Source of the DNA: Spongilla lacustris
Lineage: Eukaryota; Porifera; Demospongiae; Spongillida; Spongillidae
NCBI GenBank assembly: GCA_949361645.1
Contig: OX442416.1
Span: forward strand, 21,284,500-21,348,499
Direction of reading: 5' to 3'
DNA length: 64,000 nt
Position 1 is the stretch's first letter. Every line of letters starts with the position of its first letter. The translations under genes were made by a program, and so were the position numbers. Below are positions 1 through 12,036 of the stretch, one piece after another. The notes under the pieces were generated by a model that was not told the DNA's origin, did no database searches, and saw only the letters and a program-made list of their open reading frames with translations.

Positions 1-133
1 GTGTGATGTCACTAGCTGGCTGCATACAGGTGCCCATATTAGGAAAAACTCATTGAATTAACCGTTATGGTTATGACATCATCACCATGACACAATAACA
101 AAACTTATATGTTCACATACATGACACAATACA

Positions 134-2298
134 TCATACAGCACCTAAATACTTCAGTACAGATCTAGCACCATAGTCAGCAATGTACACACTACCATCT
201 CTGGGATCTAGTGCAACACCATGGGGATTGTCAAAATTCCCCACTTCATGGATCTTGTTTCCATGGTGATCAAATATGGAGAGACATCTGCCATAGTTGA
301 TGAAGGCGTTGCCTTCATCATCAATGGCTATTCCCTTGGGACCTGGAGCACCATATGCTCTGACATAGACACCTTCCTTAGTAAAGACATTGATAGAACT
401 ACTGAAGGCAACATGAATATTTCCCTGAGGGTCTAAAGCAAGACCCCTGGGGTAAATGAATCTACTGTTGCCAGTACCATTAACATCTATGGTCAATAAC
501 CAACCACCTTCTTCATTGAATATTTGTATCCTATGGTTAGCACAGTCAGAAACAATCAGTCTGTTGTTTGAGTCAACAATGACTGCAATGGGAGTATATA
601 ACCCTCCCTGACCTGATCCCTTCTGACCGAACTTATGAATGAACTCTCCCCTTGATGTCAGCTTCTGTATACGATGGTTGCCACTGTCAGCAACATAAAA
701 CACATCTCCCTTAATGAATATACCACTAGGACAACAGAACTGACCATCACCACTTCCACCACTACCTATGGTATTCTTCAGTTCACCTGTTTGATCAAAC
801 ACATCAATGCAGTCATCCCAGCTCCCTACATAGATGTCTCCATTGTCATGGATGGCAACACAATATGGATGATTGCACCTGATCCCTTGTTGGGCATTAC
901 ATAAGGTGAGGGAGTATGTAACATCAAGGTCATGAGGACTATTCTGTACAAGTTGGCTATCCATTGAGATGACCAGCTGGTGAGGACCAACGGTCTGAGG
1001 GGTGAGGGTGATGGTGTAGGTACCATCCCTGTGGTCCTCCACCTCTCCATACACAACTGCTCCATTATGGGCTTTGGACCTCATCTCAGCCTCAACCTGT
1101 ACACCACCATGAGGGTACCTCACTCCATTCAACATTCTCACCTCCAATTTCACCAAACATTTTGTGTTCCTTCTGGTTTCAGATTGAATGGTAAATTCAC
1201 TTTTACAAGGAACAGGAGATTGCTGATACACACAACCAAACATTGACAGTTCCTTCATAAGAGCATCCACTTGTACATCAGCAGTTATGGGACCATATTG
1301 GCTTGTCCAAGGGGACATATTTTCAGCCTCCATATTGGTAGCCTTCAGTTCAGTGGATATACATCCTCCCATAGCTACCACCTCATGGTCAGTGTGGGTA
1401 TGGAGGATGTGGGAGGTCACCTCAGAGTAGTGACTGATGTTCTGTTGGATCTTCTCAAGCTGTTCTTTCTGGAGGGTAAGGGATGTTGTCTGGGTCAGTG
1501 CAATGGATTCCATCTCTGACAGCAGTGCCTTCTAGTCTTTCAAGTAGCCATTCAAAAGCCACATTGATGGCCAGTTCAGTTTCATGTTTGGAGGTCTCCA
1601 CTAGTTTCATGGTCTTCTCATTAGCAGCAAAGGCACCAGCCAATGTGTCTTGCACATGTTGGAGTGTCCTTCTCATGTCACCTCGATGAGCCTCTGCAAC
1701 AGTGGATACTTCACTCACACCATGGTCCTTGTGGGCTACTGTGGTGCAGTCTCTACAAACCAGCAACGTACAGGTCTCACAATAAAAGTTCAGCTTATTG
1801 TCCTCATGGTTAGGCTGAGAGCAGTAATGGTCTCTTGGCTTCATGGTGGTCTGCAGTTGTTTGGCTCCCTCCTGGTCCAGTCCAACCATATTGTGTTTGG
1901 ACAGCTTTGGATGACGTTTGTGGTGTTCGTGGCAGAAGGTACACATGAACCGATAACATGTACAACAGAACACCTCTGCAGGACCCCTGCATCCATCTAT
2001 ACATGGGTCACAACACACCTCACTGTTGCTGACAATCTTGGACATGTACCCAGCTACCTCTACTTCAAATCCAAGATGGAGGTTCTGAGGGAGAACACTG
2101 GCCCCTCCCACTGGAATGCTGGTGCTTCGTTCACAGGTGGGGCATTTAAAAACTTGTTGGGAAACACTTTTCTCTATCTCATGGTGGAGACATTGCTGAC
2201 AGAAGGAGTGCAAACATGGTAGAATTCTTGGGTCATTGTAGGGCTTGGAGCACGCACCACAGACGATGATGTGTGAAAAGGATTCCTCCATAAGCACA
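134..2298 (-). pseudogene. TRIM-NHL copy 1, large exon, frameshifted
   Basis: RING, two B-boxes, coiled coil, filamin repeat and NHL propeller are all present, but in two overlapping frames. The N-terminal half reads from 2297 and the C-terminal half ends in a stop at 134. Compared with the other copies, 11 bp are missing around 1533, in the coiled-coil stretch that reads LVERKKALLSEME elsewhere. This shifts the frame after about 250 residues and yields a short RING/B-box protein without filamin or NHL. The exon has a good acceptor (CCTCTTACAG) just upstream of 2298. Its own acidic first exon is reduced to a remnant at 6748-6774. The family acts as E3 ubiquitin ligases, or post-transcriptional regulators through NHL; that role here is inferred from domains only. 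Confidence 0.85.
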
Positions 2299-2469
2299 CT
2301 GTAAGAGGTGCCTTAATAATGCCCACCAGTGTATATAATAATACTTTATATTATACATGTACCAATCATTCCGGTTCTTATAAGCAAAATTCATATAGCG
2401 GTATATACCACTATTGTTGGTACCAAGTACTTTTTAATATTATAATTTAACAACTTTTTTTCCTAATAA

Positions 2470-4165
2470 CGAATTTTAATAATAATAAGTAACAGAAATA
2501 CAGATACAGCAGGATAAATGGACAAACACAACTACAGTAATAAGGATAAATAACTTACATTAGATGCCGCTAACAAACCTACAGTTCTACTAACCTATCC
2601 GGACATTTTCTCTCCCATGATGGCCCTAGCCACTGACCTCACCAGTGACATGTAAATGCCACCCAGCATTTTGGGTTTGGGAATTGCATGGCCGATGGCA
2701 AGTAGAGAGGCGAGACGGGAAAAAACACTCCGAGCCTCATCCCCCAGTTACCGTATGTTTCTACGGCTAGGGGGATACATGTCCACCCCAACTCCTGGCA
2801 TCTGGTGTCATTGACCACATACTTTCTAAGTTCAGCAGCATAGGCTGCTGCTCCCACAGATGTACTGGCATTGTTAAGGGTTACTGGTGCGAGGGGTGAA
2901 GCAACAGTAACGTCAAAGGCCACAGGCTTTCCTCTGTCCCATCGCTGAACAAGGACATCCGAAGGGCGAGAGTTAACATGGTCCTAGCTAAGCCACACCC
3001 CACTTCAACCCTCACAGAAAGATGGGCCCGACGGCAAAAGTTAGCAAAGATACGACGCAAGTGATTGTGCCTTGCAGCCACATCATCGCCATGTCTGCAG
3101 GAGGCTGCATGATGACCTAAAGGGTCAAGGGCAAGATCAGGACAATGTGGACACAGGGAACCTCCGGTAGTGTCAAGACCCAAACACCATCTAAGTGCTA
3201 TTCAGCAGAGTTAAGGTGCAGATCGAGACCAGCAGAAGGGATGACTGAGATCCAAGAACCCGCATGAGGGGCAGAAACAGAAAGGATCCGAGCCTTATTC
3301 ACTGGAGAGGAGGACGATAGCAGTGATTGGAAAGCATGCAAATCCAGCTTCTTAGACAGAGCTCTTTGTGGAGGCAGGTTGACCAGAACCTCCTCAGCTG
3401 TGATTGAGTATTAAAGCGGGTCACAGCCTGAAGCATGTGTATGTGATCGGCACTACCAAATCCTGATGAAGCAAGGGAAGCCATAAACGCAGCAGAACAG
3501 TGCAAAGCAAGGGATCGAAAGCCAAGCCCACCAAAACTTTGACTAAGTTGTGCTTGCTGCCAATTTGGGTCAGGGACGTCCACTGCAATGCAGGAGGTGA
3601 AGCATAGCCTTACCTCCTCATCAATGAGCTTAAGATAGTCAGCACAATGGCTTGGAGGAGTGGCTCTGGCTAGATGTACTAACTTACAGTAACCTCCACA
3701 CATACGAAGAAGCGAAAAGGCCACAGAAGGTCAACTGCAGAGACATCCACAAGAGCCTTAAGCAAGATTATGGGCATTGCACATTTCTCTGCAATGAAGC
3801 GAGAACAGTGGACAAAATTTCCGATTGGGGCCCCTAGGATGTCCAGGTTGGGATGGAGAGATGACTTCACCACTGATGGAAATAGTGAATTACCACTCCT
3901 ACTGAAAAGTTCACACTTGGAAAATTTGATGTAGAGCCCCAAGATGTAGAGCCCCAAGTGAGGACCAAGATCTTCTATGAGGTGCAGAGCACGTATTACT
4001 GCAGACCTCTCCCCTGCTAGAACCCCATCATCAAGATACCAAGCTTCCAGAAGCAGCTGGAGACAATCATCATCTGCATCAATACTGGTAACAAGCTTAT
4101 GGAGAACCAAGGTGAACAGCATTGGGCCCAGTGGTTCACCTTGCTGGACACCAGACTGGGAACTT
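2470..4165 (-). mobile_element. LINE fragment with reverse transcriptase and C-terminal endonuclease-like domain, decayed
   Basis: Minus-strand reading frames 4122-3679, 3724-3299, 3183-2881 and 2923-2639 form one interrupted polyprotein. The first carries MLFTLVLHKLV and the catalytic WYLDDG box of a non-LTR reverse transcriptase. Later frames carry a Cys/His cluster (LCPHCPDLALDPLGHHAASC, then RHN) and AFDVTVASPL followed by ETYGNWG. Another fragment of the family (56865-57332) supplies the intervening RPADILLPNW, giving a PD-(D/E)xK-like order. RT followed by a Cys/His cluster and a restriction-like endonuclease is the plan of R2/NeSL/R4-type LINEs; assignment to that group is inference. 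Several frame changes show it is dead. It sits in the intron of TRIM copy 1. Confidence 0.7.
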
Positions 4166-4423
4166 ATCTAATAATTATAATAAGCTAGTATACCAATTTT
4201 CAAGACTCTGGCCAGAATGGTGGCCAACAGATCAGATCAGCCAGTTTCATCAGTATCTTGCTGGCTATGTCAAAGGCTTGCCATTGCTTTGCAGAAGAAC
4301 AATGCCTATGCAATGGTTGCTAGGCAGCCTCTTGTTTAGTAGTGTAGTTTATTGTGTTGTTGCATGTCAAGTTTTGTGCATGTGCATGTATACATATTTG
4401 CTTGTAACCGTTGTATTGTATTC

Positions 4424-4464
<41 letters not shown>
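4166..4464 (+). mobile_element. Plus-strand retroelement 3' end with (TAA)n tail
   Basis: A short sequence ends in about 13 TAA units (4426-4464), the typical tail of a LINE or SINE inserted in the plus orientation. It abuts the minus-strand LINE remnant on its left and another on its right, so this is a nest of insertions. No convincing protein is seen in it. Confidence 0.45.
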
Positions 4465-4489
4465 TACAGGGAATGTATGTGTATTAAGC

Positions 4490-4853
4490 GAAGAGGTTAC
4501 AGAGTTGTCAAAGGCAGCTGTCTAGCCTGCTGCCCAGTTAGTTAACAAAAGGTCAGCAGGACGGGTGTGGCTATGATCGGCTGTGAGGTCATTGCCAGCT
4601 TCCACTTGGACGCCAAGATGGGCCCGGTGACATGTTTCAGCCAGAACATCACGAAGGGTGTTGTGTGTTGTGTCATGCCTCAACATCACCCCCACACTTA
4701 CAAGTGATGGCATGATGTCCAAGGGGGTCAAGGGCCTTGTCAGGGCAAAGAGCGCACTGGGATCCCTGGGGTGTGTCCATACCAAGCCACCACTGTATGG
4801 CAAATTGATGGACCGGTGCATCAAGATGTAGACCCAGCCCCTGTGACTTTTAA
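4490..4853 (-). mobile_element. LINE fragment (endonuclease-like part), minus strand
   Basis: The minus-strand frame 4824-4522 has the same family features as the larger LINE remnant: a Cys/His cluster (frame-disrupted), RDVLAETCHRAHLGVQVEAG and then RPADLLLTNW. It closely matches 57720-58080, including its junction with flanking intron sequence (GACTTTTAATGATTAAATAC). The insertion therefore probably predates the duplication that separated units 1 and 6. Confidence 0.65.
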
Positions 4854-5979
4854 TGATTAAATACTGAAAGACAAAATTATTACTTTAACATTAACAATAA
4901 TAATATCTTGCAGTCATAGTCCATGCTGTTGCAATTTTTTTTAACAGTATGCCTGCATGCTTTCAAGTTGTTAAATTAAATTGTTCTAATGCAACTTGCT
5001 GATGTAACCTCGTGATTTGAAAATCAATACCCACACATTCAAGATTAGTTGAAAATAACGTCAAAATAGTGCACATCTCTAACTGATAGTAAGAAACATG
5101 TGCTTAATTATTCGTTTTAATAATAATTTGATTGAAAGCTTTCCTCTCTACTAATCTCTACATCTAAACTATTATAGGTGTACATAAATACCTTTTTAAA
5201 ACAGATTTTTAAAGATTAAGGTTAATTAATACTAGGCATTCCGTTTATAAACCACACCCACCAGCAGGAATGATTCAAGAATTGTGCATGTGTAGATGCA
5301 ATTATTTTTGCATTCTTATTTGTTTGCCCACTACCAACTCTGAATGGGGCTTTATTTTCCATTACAGAAACTGAGAAGGAAAGTTACTACTTTTTAAAGA
5401 GTCATTAGCATCTCCACCCCACAGCTTGCTATCAAAAAAATAAGAAATGTTCCTTTGGGGTATTAAATGCTTGAAACATGCATAATTCCCATCTGCCGCC
5501 ATTGAATCATTCCATCCTGTTGATGTGGTGTAATATTGTAAAGCACCTAGTTCTCAGTCCTGTGTTGAAATTATCTATACCAGTAAGCACAATGGATGAT
5601 TTGGATATATCTGATATACAATTTACTGCATTCTATCATTAGCTGCACATTTCAATGAGATTTGTACTGCATAATATTTTTACAAATGCACATATGTTGC
5701 TGCTAGGGCCACTGAAGGCCAGCCGTGGGTCTGGGCCTGACTGATAGGCCAGTTAATTAGAGTTTAAATAATTATATTGCCAGTTTGATTTGCACCCACT
5801 ATATGTTGTAGCCTGGGTACCCAACTATTGCAATGTCTTGTAGTGTAAGTAGGCCCCCTTCTGCCACCTTTTACACTAATGGCATCATGTATGGCAGCTA
5901 GGGCTGTGGGGCATATACGGTTTTATTATTTGCATATGTTCTGCTAGAGCCACTGAAGGCGAGCCAGGGCTTATGGCCA
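4854..5979. other. Intron of TRIM copy 1, unit-wide conserved spacer
   Basis: AT-rich sequence without a supportable gene. The same spacer recurs at 8400-9700, 18600-21000, 30360-32350, 46680-48050 and 59220-60240. Recognisable landmarks are a block ending CATCTCCACCCCACAGCTTG, one containing GGGCCACTGAAGGCCAGCCG and one containing GGTACCCAACTATTGCAATG. It may derive from old transposons, but I cannot name a family. Confidence 0.5.
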
Positions 5980-6324
5980 GAGGAGATCTAGCCTCGTCCC
6001 CAGGCCGTCAATTGAAGAAAAAAGACGGCCTGGTAGCTATTGCCACTATGTTAGTGCGCATGCGCTGGCCATTACCTGAAAAACACGTAATCGTATACTT
6101 AGCTTGTAAATCCGCTCCGTAAGCTAACTCATATCCGGCTGCCTCGTTAAGGTTTTGTTTATGAATAAGATTAAAAACATCGCACGGAGAGGATTTACAA
6201 GCTAAGTATACGATTACGTGTTATTCAGGTTATGGCCAGCGCATGCGCACTAACATAGTGGCAATAGCTACCAGGCCGTCTGTTTTCTTCAATTGACGGC
6301 CTGGGGACGAGGCTAGAGGAGATC
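5980..6324. mobile_element. Foldback MITE with 9-bp target duplication
   Basis: The element spans 5989-6315 (327 bp) and starts with TAGCCTCGTCCCCAGGCC. Its two arms of about 125 bp are near-perfect inverted repeats and surround a loop of about 75 bp. It is flanked by GAGGAGATC on both sides (5980-5988 and 6316-6324). Related spacers without it read through at 31090-31110 and 31990-32015, giving candidate empty sites. There is no coding capacity. The terminus is shared with the small element at 61874-61970. A 9-bp duplication with long arms suggests a Mutator-like driver, which is inference. Confidence 0.88.
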
Positions 6325-6744
6325 CAGACCCCCCAGTCTGCCACTAATGGCATCATGCATAGCATCTAGGGGGCATGAACTTAGTAACACTCTACTGACA
6401 TATGCCTGCACTGGCATGAACTGATTAACACATTAACACCTTGCTGTATCATGATTCCAGATAAGTCACCACACAGATTGATGAATTGCTAACAAGACAT
6501 ATTTTATTAGTATTAGTATGCAGGTTCATGGGTATTTTTTAATCTTTCATGGTAATTCTCATAGCCAGACTGGGTCACTCTCTAAGGTACTTTAACATCT
6601 AACCAATCACTGACATTATACAATGAACCATGCATATATACATGTAAGTGGCCTTACTGCATGGCTTGGTAACATATACCATGTCAGGGTTGCATGCATT
6701 AACAACAACACATCACTATAGCTATCACTTATTAATAGTGTTCA
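6325..6744. other. Intron of TRIM copy 1, right part
   Basis: Conserved intron sequence matching 9420-9820 and 47690-48100. It ends at the donor (GTATGAAC read on minus) of a truncated acidic exon. No gene is seen. Confidence 0.5.
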
Positions 6745-8251
6745 TACCTTGTGGTATCTTCTGACAACAAAAGGAATGTCTCCATTGTCATGGATGGCAA
6801 CACATAATGGATGACTGCACCTGATCACTTGTTGGGCATTACATAAGGTGAGGGAGTATGTAACATCAAGGTCATGAGGACTGTTCTGTACATGTTGGCC
6901 ATCCATTGTGATGACCAGCTGGTGAGGACCAGCAGTCTGAGGGGTGAGGGTGATGGTGTAGGTACCATCCCTGTGGTCCTCCACCTCTCCATACACAACT
7001 GCTCCATTATGGGTCTTGGACCTCATCTCAGCCTCAACCTGTACACCACCACGAGGGTATCTCTCTCCATTCAACATCCTCGCCTCCAATTTCATCAAAC
7101 ATTTTGTGTTCCTTCTCATCACAGATTCAATGGTATATTCAGTCTTACATGGAACAGGAGATTGCTGATACACATCACCGAACATTGATACTTCTTTCAT
7201 AAGAGCATCCACTTGTACATCAGCAGTGATGGGACCATATTGGCTTGTCCAGGGGGACATATTTTCAACCTCCATAATGGAAGCCTTCAGTTCAGTGGGT
7301 ACACATCCTCCCATCGCTACCACCTCATGGTCAGTGTGGGTACAGAGGATGTGGGAGGTCACCTCAGAGTAGTGACTGATCTTCTGTTGGATCTTCTCAA
7401 GCTGCTCCTTCTGGAGGGTAAGGGATGTTGTCTGGGTCAGTGCAATGGATTCCATCTCTGACAGCAGTGCCTTCTTCCTTTCCACAAGTCTTTCAAGTAG
7501 CTGTTCAAAAGACACATTGATGGCCAGTTCAGCTTCATGTTTGGAGGTCTCCACTAGTTTCATGGTCTTCTCATTAGCACCAATGGCACCAGCCAATGTG
7601 TCTTGCACATGTTGGAGTGTCCTTCTCATGTCACCTCGATGAGCCTCTGCAACAGTGGACACATCACTCACACCATGGTCCTTGTGGGCTACTGTGGTGC
7701 AGTCTCTACACACCATCAACTTACAGCTCTCACAATAAAAGTTCAGCTTATTGTCCTCATGGTTAGGTTGAGAGCAGTAATGGTCTCTTGGCTTCATAGT
7801 GGTCTGCAGTTGTTTGGCTCCCTCCTGGTCCAGTCCAACCATATTGTGTTTGGACAGTTTTGGATGACATTTGTGGTGTTCATGGCAGAAGGTACACATG
7901 AACCGAAAACATGTACAACAGAAAACCTCTGCAGGACCACTGCGTCCATCTATACATGGGTCACAACACACCTCACTGTTGCTGACAATCTTAGACATGT
8001 ACCCAGCTACCTCTACTTCAAATCCAAGATGGAGGTTTTGAGGGAGAACACTGGCCCCTCCCACTGAGATGCTGGTGCTTCGTTCACAGGTGGGACACTT
8101 GATCACTTGTTGGGAACCACTTTTCTCTATCTCATGGTGGAGACATTGCTGACAGAAGGAGTGCAAACATGGTAGAATTCTTGGGTCATTGTAGGGCTTG
8201 TAACACACACCACAGACGATGATGTGTGAAAAGGATTCCTCCATAAGCACA
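6745..8251 (-). pseudogene. TRIM-NHL copy 2, NHL domain lost by fusion
   Basis: The open frame (stop 6742-6744) covers RING, both B-boxes, coiled coil and filamin repeat, then stops after the first few NHL residues (CVAIHDNGDI). From about 6775 the sequence is the 3' end of the acidic first exon that belongs to copy 1, including its splice donor; the ORF reads across the donor and stops at TGA. The product would be a 502-residue RING/B-box/filamin protein without a propeller. The exon is otherwise almost identical to copy 5 (44380-46521), including MFGDVYQQSPV and KTEYTIESVMRR, so these two duplicated recently. Its own first exon lies at 9823-9947. It could still encode a NHL-less protein. 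Confidence 0.8.
6748..6774 (-). pseudogene. Remnant of acidic first exon of TRIM copy 1, fused to copy 2
   Basis: The last 27 nt or so of the acidic exon, coding for part of VVRRYHK in the fused frame and SEDTT in the original frame, plus its GTATGAAC donor, survive directly against the broken NHL domain of copy 2. The rest of this first exon is gone. Confidence 0.7.
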
Positions 8252-9822
8252 CTGTAAGAGGTGCCTTATTAATGCCCACCAGTGCATATTTAGATACTTT
8301 ATATTATACTAGCTAATAATTCCGGTACTTGTAAGCAAAATTCATATACCGGTATATACAACTATTGTTGGTATCAAGTACTTTAATTTTTCATAATAAC
8401 GACTTTTAATGATTAAATTATTACTTTACATTAACAATAATAATATCTTGCAGTCATAGTCCATGCTGTTGCAATGTTTTTGACAGTGTGCATGCTTTTA
8501 AGTTGTTAAATTAAATTCTTGTAATGTAACTTGCACATGTAACCTTGTGATTTGAAAATCAACACCCACATATTCAAGATTAGTTATTTTAAATAAACGT
8601 CAAATGGTGCAAAATTTTATACCTCTAACTGATAGTAAGTTTTATATGGAAATATGTGCTTAATGCTTTCCTTTCTCCTCATCTCTACATCTAAAATATT
8701 ATATGTTTACTATAATTAAAGATTATGTTTAATCAATACTAGGTTGCACAGAGACTGGGACATTCCGTTTATAAACCACACCCACCAGCAGGAATGATTC
8801 AAGAATTATGCATGTGTAGGTGATATTTTTTTGACATTCTTATTTGTTTGCCCACTACCAACTCCGTATGGGGCAAGCTGTTTTATTTTATCTCCTTAGA
8901 AGGAACTTTGAAGGAAAATGACTACTTTTTAGCATCTCCACCCCACAGCTTGCCATTGAAATGTTCCTTTGGGGGTATTAAACAGATTGTTGAAACATGC
9001 ATAATTCCCATCTGCCACCATTGAATCATTCCATCCAGTTGATGTGGTGTAATATTGTAATATTGTAATGCACCTAGTTCTCAGTCCTGTGTGGAAATTA
9101 TCTATACCAGTAAGCACAACATTGGTAATGATCATTAGCTGCACATTTCAATGTGATTTGTACTGCATAAGTTTTATTATTATTGTTACAAATGCACACA
9201 TGTTGCTGATAGGGCCACTGAAGGCCAGCCGTGGGTCTGGGCCTGACTGCTTAGCCTGATAGGCCAATTAATTAGAGTTTACATAAGTATACGTAAGTTG
9301 ATTGCCAGTTTGATTTGCACCCGTGATATGTTGTAGTCTGGGTACCCAACTATTGCAATGTCTTGTAGTGTAAGCAGGCCCCCTTCTGCCACCTTTTACA
9401 CTAATGGCAGCTAGGGCTGTGGGGGCATGAACTTATTAACACTCTACTGACATATGGCATGAACTGATTAGCACATTAACACCTTGTATCATGATTCCAG
9501 ATAAGCTATCTGTGCAGAGTGGCCACACTTGGAACCAGATTGATGAATTGTTAACAAGATATACTTTATTATAGGACATTGGGTATCAGTTTGCAGATTC
9601 ATGAGTATTTATATCTCATAGGCAGACTGGGTGCTACGTAGAATAATGGTCACTCTCTAAGGTACTTTAATATCTAACCAATCACTGACATTATACAATG
9701 AACCATGCATACATACATGTAAGTGGCCTTACTGCATGGCTTGGTAACATATACCATGTCAGGGTTGCATGCATTAACAACAACACATCACTATGACTAC
9801 CACTTATTAATGTTGTTCATAC
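8252..9822. other. Intron of TRIM copy 2
   Basis: About 1.57 kb of AT-rich spacer, nearly identical to 46522-48103. It contains no large insertion, so it shows the ancestral intron length. No gene is seen. Confidence 0.6.
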
Positions 9823-9947
9823 CTTGTGGGATCTTCTGACCCCTTCTCCTTTGTCAGCTCCCAATGCTTCAGTTGATCATCACCTTCCTCCTTTCCCTGC
9901 TCCATTGGTACAAGCTCCTTCTGCTCCATCATGTCACCATCAAACAT
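9823..9947 (-). CDS. Acidic first exon of TRIM copy 2
   Basis: The minus strand starts ATG at 9947 and reads MFDGDMMEQKELVPMEQGKE, then an acidic and polar stretch ending in DPT plus AG, followed by a GTATGAAC donor. The AG joined to T-GTG at the large-exon acceptor gives S-V-L-M-E-E-S in frame with the RING. Length is 125 nt; two other copies are 158 nt, a difference of exactly 11 codons. Conservation of frame across five copies supports coding. I recognise no domain in it. Confidence 0.65.
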
Positions 9948-11030
9948 AACTTCTGTAAAATGGCCATGTGCAGGAGAGAGGCAGGACCAAAGGTTATCGT
10001 GACTGGAGGGTTAAAACGTGTTGAATGTTGAACTGCTGCATGTACGTGTATTTCTTGTTGTACCAAAATGCTCAACAGAGATAGTACTATCTCTGGTATC
10101 AATCACCATATGCTAACTAGCAAGCCAAACTCAAAGGGCATAGGTACATCTGCGTACGAGCTGTACTCACACACTTCAAATTCAAATATTCGCTATTTAA
10201 ATAACCAAGGCGGGTGGTAACTTTACAGCCTACAGTTGGTGTGAGCCTGGAAGGTAAAATGAGAGGCGATTGGAACACGAATATCAAACCCACAAATCAA
10301 ACAGTACTCATATACCGGTATACAGCTTCTACCCACCTCCTTCCATGATATCCAACGAGAAAATAGAACGGCTTGTCCTGTAGACACGTTTTGCTTTATA
10401 CTAATGGCTTTTATCACGTGGCATTGGAGGAAATGAAATCAAATATGCGTAATTGTATAAAGAAATACGCCCCCACCCCTACCCCCACCCCCACCCCCCA
10501 CCCCCCCCCCCCCCCCCCCCCCACAAAAAAATAAATCGCGGAACGGTTATTGATCGTAGGAGTATTGGAATTGGTTACATGTACATATGTAAGTATGTTA
10601 CAAGATTAGCTGCATGTGCGAATATAATTATCCGATACATGTAAGTTGCATTGATTCAACGTTGCAGCTCCCCATTGTATAGTGTGTTCTGAGCAGGCCA
10701 ATAACGGGCCATCGCTTGTTAGAAGGAACTCCCAATCTTTCAATTCTCTTCTCAAACCCCGTGAAGTGATAGTGTAAGTTGCATATTCAAGTCATTGCCA
10801 TCACTAGATGCCTGCTCCTGCATACATGTGATAGTGTAAGTTGCAATAATGGCATGCCCAAGCCATATTCGGACTCGTAACTGTATTTTGAAAGATGGAT
10901 TCAGGATTTTATGGGAGGGATGTTAGTGATAAGCCACGCCCCATTGTCCACAGCTGCTTAGCCTATTACACTTGTTATTTGTTTGGCCAACATTTGTGGC
11001 CATACTTCAGAGTTTGATCACTAAAACAAT
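9948..11030. promoter_or_regulatory. Upstream region of TRIM unit 2, with poly-C tract
   Basis: This block is repeated upstream of every acidic first exon (21167-22100, 37455-38370, 48229-48800, 60425-61411), so it is the likely promoter region. I cannot identify a TATA box or start site. It holds a homopolymer-rich stretch of C around 10484-10522. No gene is supported. Confidence 0.35.
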
Positions 11031-11954
11031 ATCTGTTATGTCCTGGTACCACCATGTGTTATGTCCTGGTACCACTATGTGTTATGTCCTGGTACCACTA
11101 TGTGTTATGTCCTGGTACCACCATGTGTTATGTCCTGGTACCACTATGTGTTATGTCCTGGTACCACTATGTGTTATGTCCTGGTACCACCATGTGTTAT
11201 GTCCTGGTACCACTATGTGTTATGTCCTGGTACCACTATGTGTTATGTCCTGGTACCACTATGTGTTATGTCCTGGTACCACTATGTGTTATGTCCTGGT
11301 ACCACTATCTGTTATGTCCTGGTACCACTATGTGTTATGTCCTGGTACCACTATGTGTTATGTCCTGGTACCACTATGTGTTATGTCCTGGTACCACTGT
11401 GTGTTATGTCCTGGTACCACTATGTGTTATGTCCTGGTACCACTGTGTGTTATGTCCTGGTACCACTATGTGTTATGTCCTGGTACCACCGTGTGTTATG
11501 TCCTGGTACCACTATGTGTTATGTCCTGGTACCACTGTGTGTTATGTCCTGGTACCACTATGTGTTATGTCCAGGTACCACTATGTGTTATGTCCTGGTA
11601 CCACTATGTGTTATGTCCTGGTACAACTATGTGTTATGTCCTGGTACCACTATGTGTTATGTCCTGGTACCACTATGTGTTATGTCCTGGTACCACTATG
11701 CTATGTCCTGGTACCACTATGTGTTATGTCCTGGTACCGCTGTGTGTTATGTCCTGATACCACTATGTGTTATGTCTTGGTACCACTATGTGTTACGTCC
11801 TGGTACCACTATGTGCTATGTCCTGGTACCACTATGTGTTACGTCCTGGTACCACTATGTGCTATGTCCTGGTACCACTATGTGTTACGTCCTGGTACCA
11901 CTATGTGTTATGTCCTGGTACCACTATGTGTTATGTCCTGGTACCACTGTGTGT
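11031..11954. repeat. Minisatellite A, 23-bp unit, about 40 copies
   Basis: The unit contains GGTACCACTATGTGTTATGT followed by CCT. Most copies are identical; common variants are ACTGTG, ACCATG and ACGTCC. Because 23 is not a multiple of three and the unit lacks stops in the forward frames, all three plus frames are open for hundreds of codons. These ORFs (cysteine- and tyrosine-rich) are almost certainly not genes. Confidence 0.95.
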
Positions 11955-12036
11955 ATTTCGATTGGTCAGAAATAGCTAGGCCTTTCTTTTTCACATACAA
12001 GCCAGTAAACCTGCAGGTGTACAGTCCCTGCTGTGC

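Noticed and set aside
1650..2222. Open frames of about 190 codons antisense to the RING/B-box region, repeated at 17802-18374, 28002-28574 and 55784-56356
   Set aside because: They are exact shadows of the conserved TRIM coding strand, with no independent conservation, start context or domain.
11031..11954. CRISPR array, because of regular short repeats
   Set aside because: Units are head-to-tail without spacers, there are no cas genes, and the window is eukaryotic. Same for minisatellite B.
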